A DNA stretch of 60,216 nucleotides from Butyrivibrio sp. (lineage in GTDB: Bacteria > Bacillota > Clostridia > Lachnospirales > Lachnospiraceae): NCBI RefSeq assembly GCF_017433805.1, contig NZ_JAFRGN010000066.1, positions 1 through 60,216 on the forward strand, read 5' to 3'. The position numbers and the translations under genes were made by a program. Below, piece after piece: positions 58,989-60,216 of this stretch. A model generated the notes under the pieces. That model saw only the letters and a list, made by a program, of their open reading frames with translations, made no database searches and was not told where the DNA came from. Within the stretch, counting starts at the first letter, position 1; every line of letters starts with the position of its first letter.

Positions 58989-59815
58989 TACTCACCCTCC
59001 TCTAAGAACTCATCAATAAAATCATCGTAGTCTCTTGCTGCAGAAGAACCTCCTGCATATTCAAACAGATCCATCTTCATAGTCTGTGCCTCTTCTACTG
59101 AAACGTTAAGACGAATCTTTGATTTGAACACTTTAGTATTAAGAAGCTGAGCCTTCTCTTCTATATCACCGATCCAGATCTTGGCATTAGCTGTATTTCT
59201 AACCTTAGTTACGAGAATACCATCTACTCTGAGCTTATCATTGGTATAATCATGGATCTGATCAATGAACTTGTAGAGTCTTGATAATCCCTGAAGTGAA
59301 TAAGCACCTGGCTCCAAAGGAATAATGACCTCATCAGCAACTGTAAGGATATTCATAAGTACTACGCCAAGAGCAGGGCTACAGTCGAACACACAGAAAT
59401 CATAATCCTTCTCAATATCTTCAAACGCTTCCTTGATAAGTCTCTCTCTTCCAAGTCCGGCAAAAGTCATATCGGCTGAAGCAAGATCAATACCACCTAC
59501 AATAAGGTCTAGATTCTCGGAAATAGGAATAATGGCATCATTTATATTCTTCCTCTTAGCCATTACCTCAAACAACTTAGCTGGTACATGCTCATAGAAA
59601 TAATCCTGCTGTTCCTCTGTAAGCTTCTCAATATCCTCTGGATCAGGATCTATCTCATTTAAATCGATTCCAGCAGACATAGAAAGGTTTTCCTGTGGAT
59701 CTGCATCTACTACAAGAACCTTGTAGCCTCTTTTAGCAAGGCCTACAGCCATTGCATAACTAGATGTAGTCTTGGCTACTCCCCCTTTTTGATTACTGAA
59801 TGCAATTATTCGCAT
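58988..59815 (-). CDS. ParA-family partition ATPase
   Basis: 275 residues from ATG 59815, which has AGGAGGAG close upstream. The deviant Walker A is SNQKGGVAKTTSSY (Ala in place of the more common Gly before the second Lys), Walker A-prime is FCVFDCSPALG, and the ligand loops IIPLEPGAYSLQGLSRL and DGILVTKVRN are of ParA/Soj type. It drives replicon movement together with its overlapping partner gene. Lack of an N-terminal helix-turn-helix makes it type Ib-like. With the AT-rich flank it suggests a separately partitioned replicon, though chromosomal Soj-type genes cannot be excluded. Confidence 0.92.
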   Translation of the reverse strand: MRIIAFSNQKGGVAKTTSSYAMAVGLAKRGYKVLVVDADPQENLSMSAGIDLNEIDPDPEDIEKLTEEQQDYFYEHVPAKLFEVMAKRKNINDAIIPISENLDLIVGGIDLASADMTFAGLGRERLIKEAFEDIEKDYDFCVFDCSPALGVVLMNILTVADEVIIPLEPGAYSLQGLSRLYKFIDQIHDYTNDKLRVDGILVTKVRNTANAKIWIGDIEEKAQLLNTKVFKSKIRLNVSVEEAQTMKMDLFEYAGGSSAARDYDDFIDEFLEEGE

Positions 59816-59820
59816 AACTC

Positions 59821-60216
59821 CTCCTAAAATATATAACTTATATAAGATAATTAATATCAATAATACTCTTATATTGTCCCTATGAAATTATATTCTATTT
59901 CTTATTTAGATTCAATATATAATATCATAAATATAATTCATTTATATTATCTATGACATTGATATTATTATTCATATATTTATTATATTCCTTTTATATT
60001 ATATATTTGTTATATATCTTAAATCATATGTATCCAAATAATATAATATGTATATGTTATATATCTATACATATTATATATCTTATATGTCTTATACATT
60101 AACAAAACATACTTTATATCTGTTATATATATTTTATATATCCTTCAATTTATGTTTATCACACTTATATATGTTATATACATTTGATACGCAGATATCT
60201 GGTTTTAGTGTTATAT
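59821..60216. other. Very AT-rich upstream region with GTTATATAT repeats, candidate centromere/origin
   Basis: About 85 percent A/T by eye and without coding sequence. The word GTTATATATCT or close variants occurs near 60009, 60056, 60073 (ATTATATATCT), 60122 (GTTATATATAT), and 60175 (GTTATATACA), separated by 17 to about 50 bp, amid other TATAT words. It lies immediately upstream of parA, where plasmid-type centromeres (parS/parC) are typically placed. The window ends inside it, so its full extent is unknown. No replication initiator is seen in the window. Confidence 0.5.

Noticed and set aside
1-60216. Insertion sequences, prophage genes, tRNA and rRNA genes
   Set aside because: None recognised on reading either strand; no transposase, integrase or cloverleaf sequence seen by eye.

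Overview
The window looks like Lachnospiraceae DNA, most like the rumen genera Butyrivibrio or Pseudobutyrivibrio. This rests on moderate GC, strong AGGAGG-type ribosome binding sites, Gram-positive lipoproteins, a class B sortase domain, many sugar ABC systems run by LacI, AraC or YesMN-type regulators, and plant-polysaccharide enzymes (GH51 arabinofuranosidase, GH2 beta-mannosidase, CE1-like esterase). A ParA ATPase with an overlapping partner gene and a very AT-rich flank at the right end suggests a chromid or megaplasmid, but no replication initiator is visible, so a chromosomal origin is not excluded. No tRNA, rRNA, CRISPR array, insertion sequence or phage gene was recognised.

Layout. 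0-6 kb: mostly minus-strand small genes, namely a nucleotidyltransferase-acetyltransferase fusion, a broken Nudix gene, a two-gene chromate-type transporter, a GNAT, a short protein with a paralogue at 34 kb, an HD phosphohydrolase behind a 10-bp-phased TATAA array, and a lipoprotein esterase. 6-8.4 kb: a polar amino acid ABC operon behind two ArgR-like boxes. 8.5-14.8 kb: an arabinoside locus (LacI regulator, binding protein, two permeases, GH51) with CG-centred operators at both promoters. 15-19.4 kb: an orphan 29-residue peptide matching the N-terminus of FliM, then an AraC regulator divergent from a MATE exporter and an uncharacterised glycosidase-like protein. 19.5-22.4 kb: a diguanylate cyclase and a degenerate MocR regulator.

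22.5-30.3 kb: a lipoprotein carrying two YGPP motifs followed by a radical SAM/SPASM enzyme, DUF3048 and Nudix genes, a small lipoprotein, a two-subunit 2-hydroxyacyl-CoA dehydratase operon with a small membrane protein, and a PD-(D/E)XK-like nuclease. 30.4-38.2 kb: an exact 64-bp-period repeat array, a DUF2339 membrane protein, a phosphoribosyltransferase-like protein, the second copy of the 100-residue family, a beta-mannosidase, an HTH protein and a stand-alone CheY. 38.2-47.2 kb: a seven-gene operon for a galactofuranose-type sugar (YesN/YesM two-component system, two binding proteins, ATPase, two permeases). 47.2-60.2 kb: a 1,615-residue surface protein with a sortase B domain fused to its C-terminus, an orphan sugar-binding protein, a second diguanylate cyclase, mannose-6-phosphate isomerase, a MATE transporter, HU and the partition genes.

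The best candidates for undescribed biology are the YGPP lipoprotein plus radical SAM enzyme, the surface-protein/sortase fusion with an internal sorting-signal-like segment, the free FliM-N peptide, and the two unexplained repeat structures (64-bp array and 10-bp-phased TATAA array). Functional statements rest on motif recognition by eye; no database search was run.
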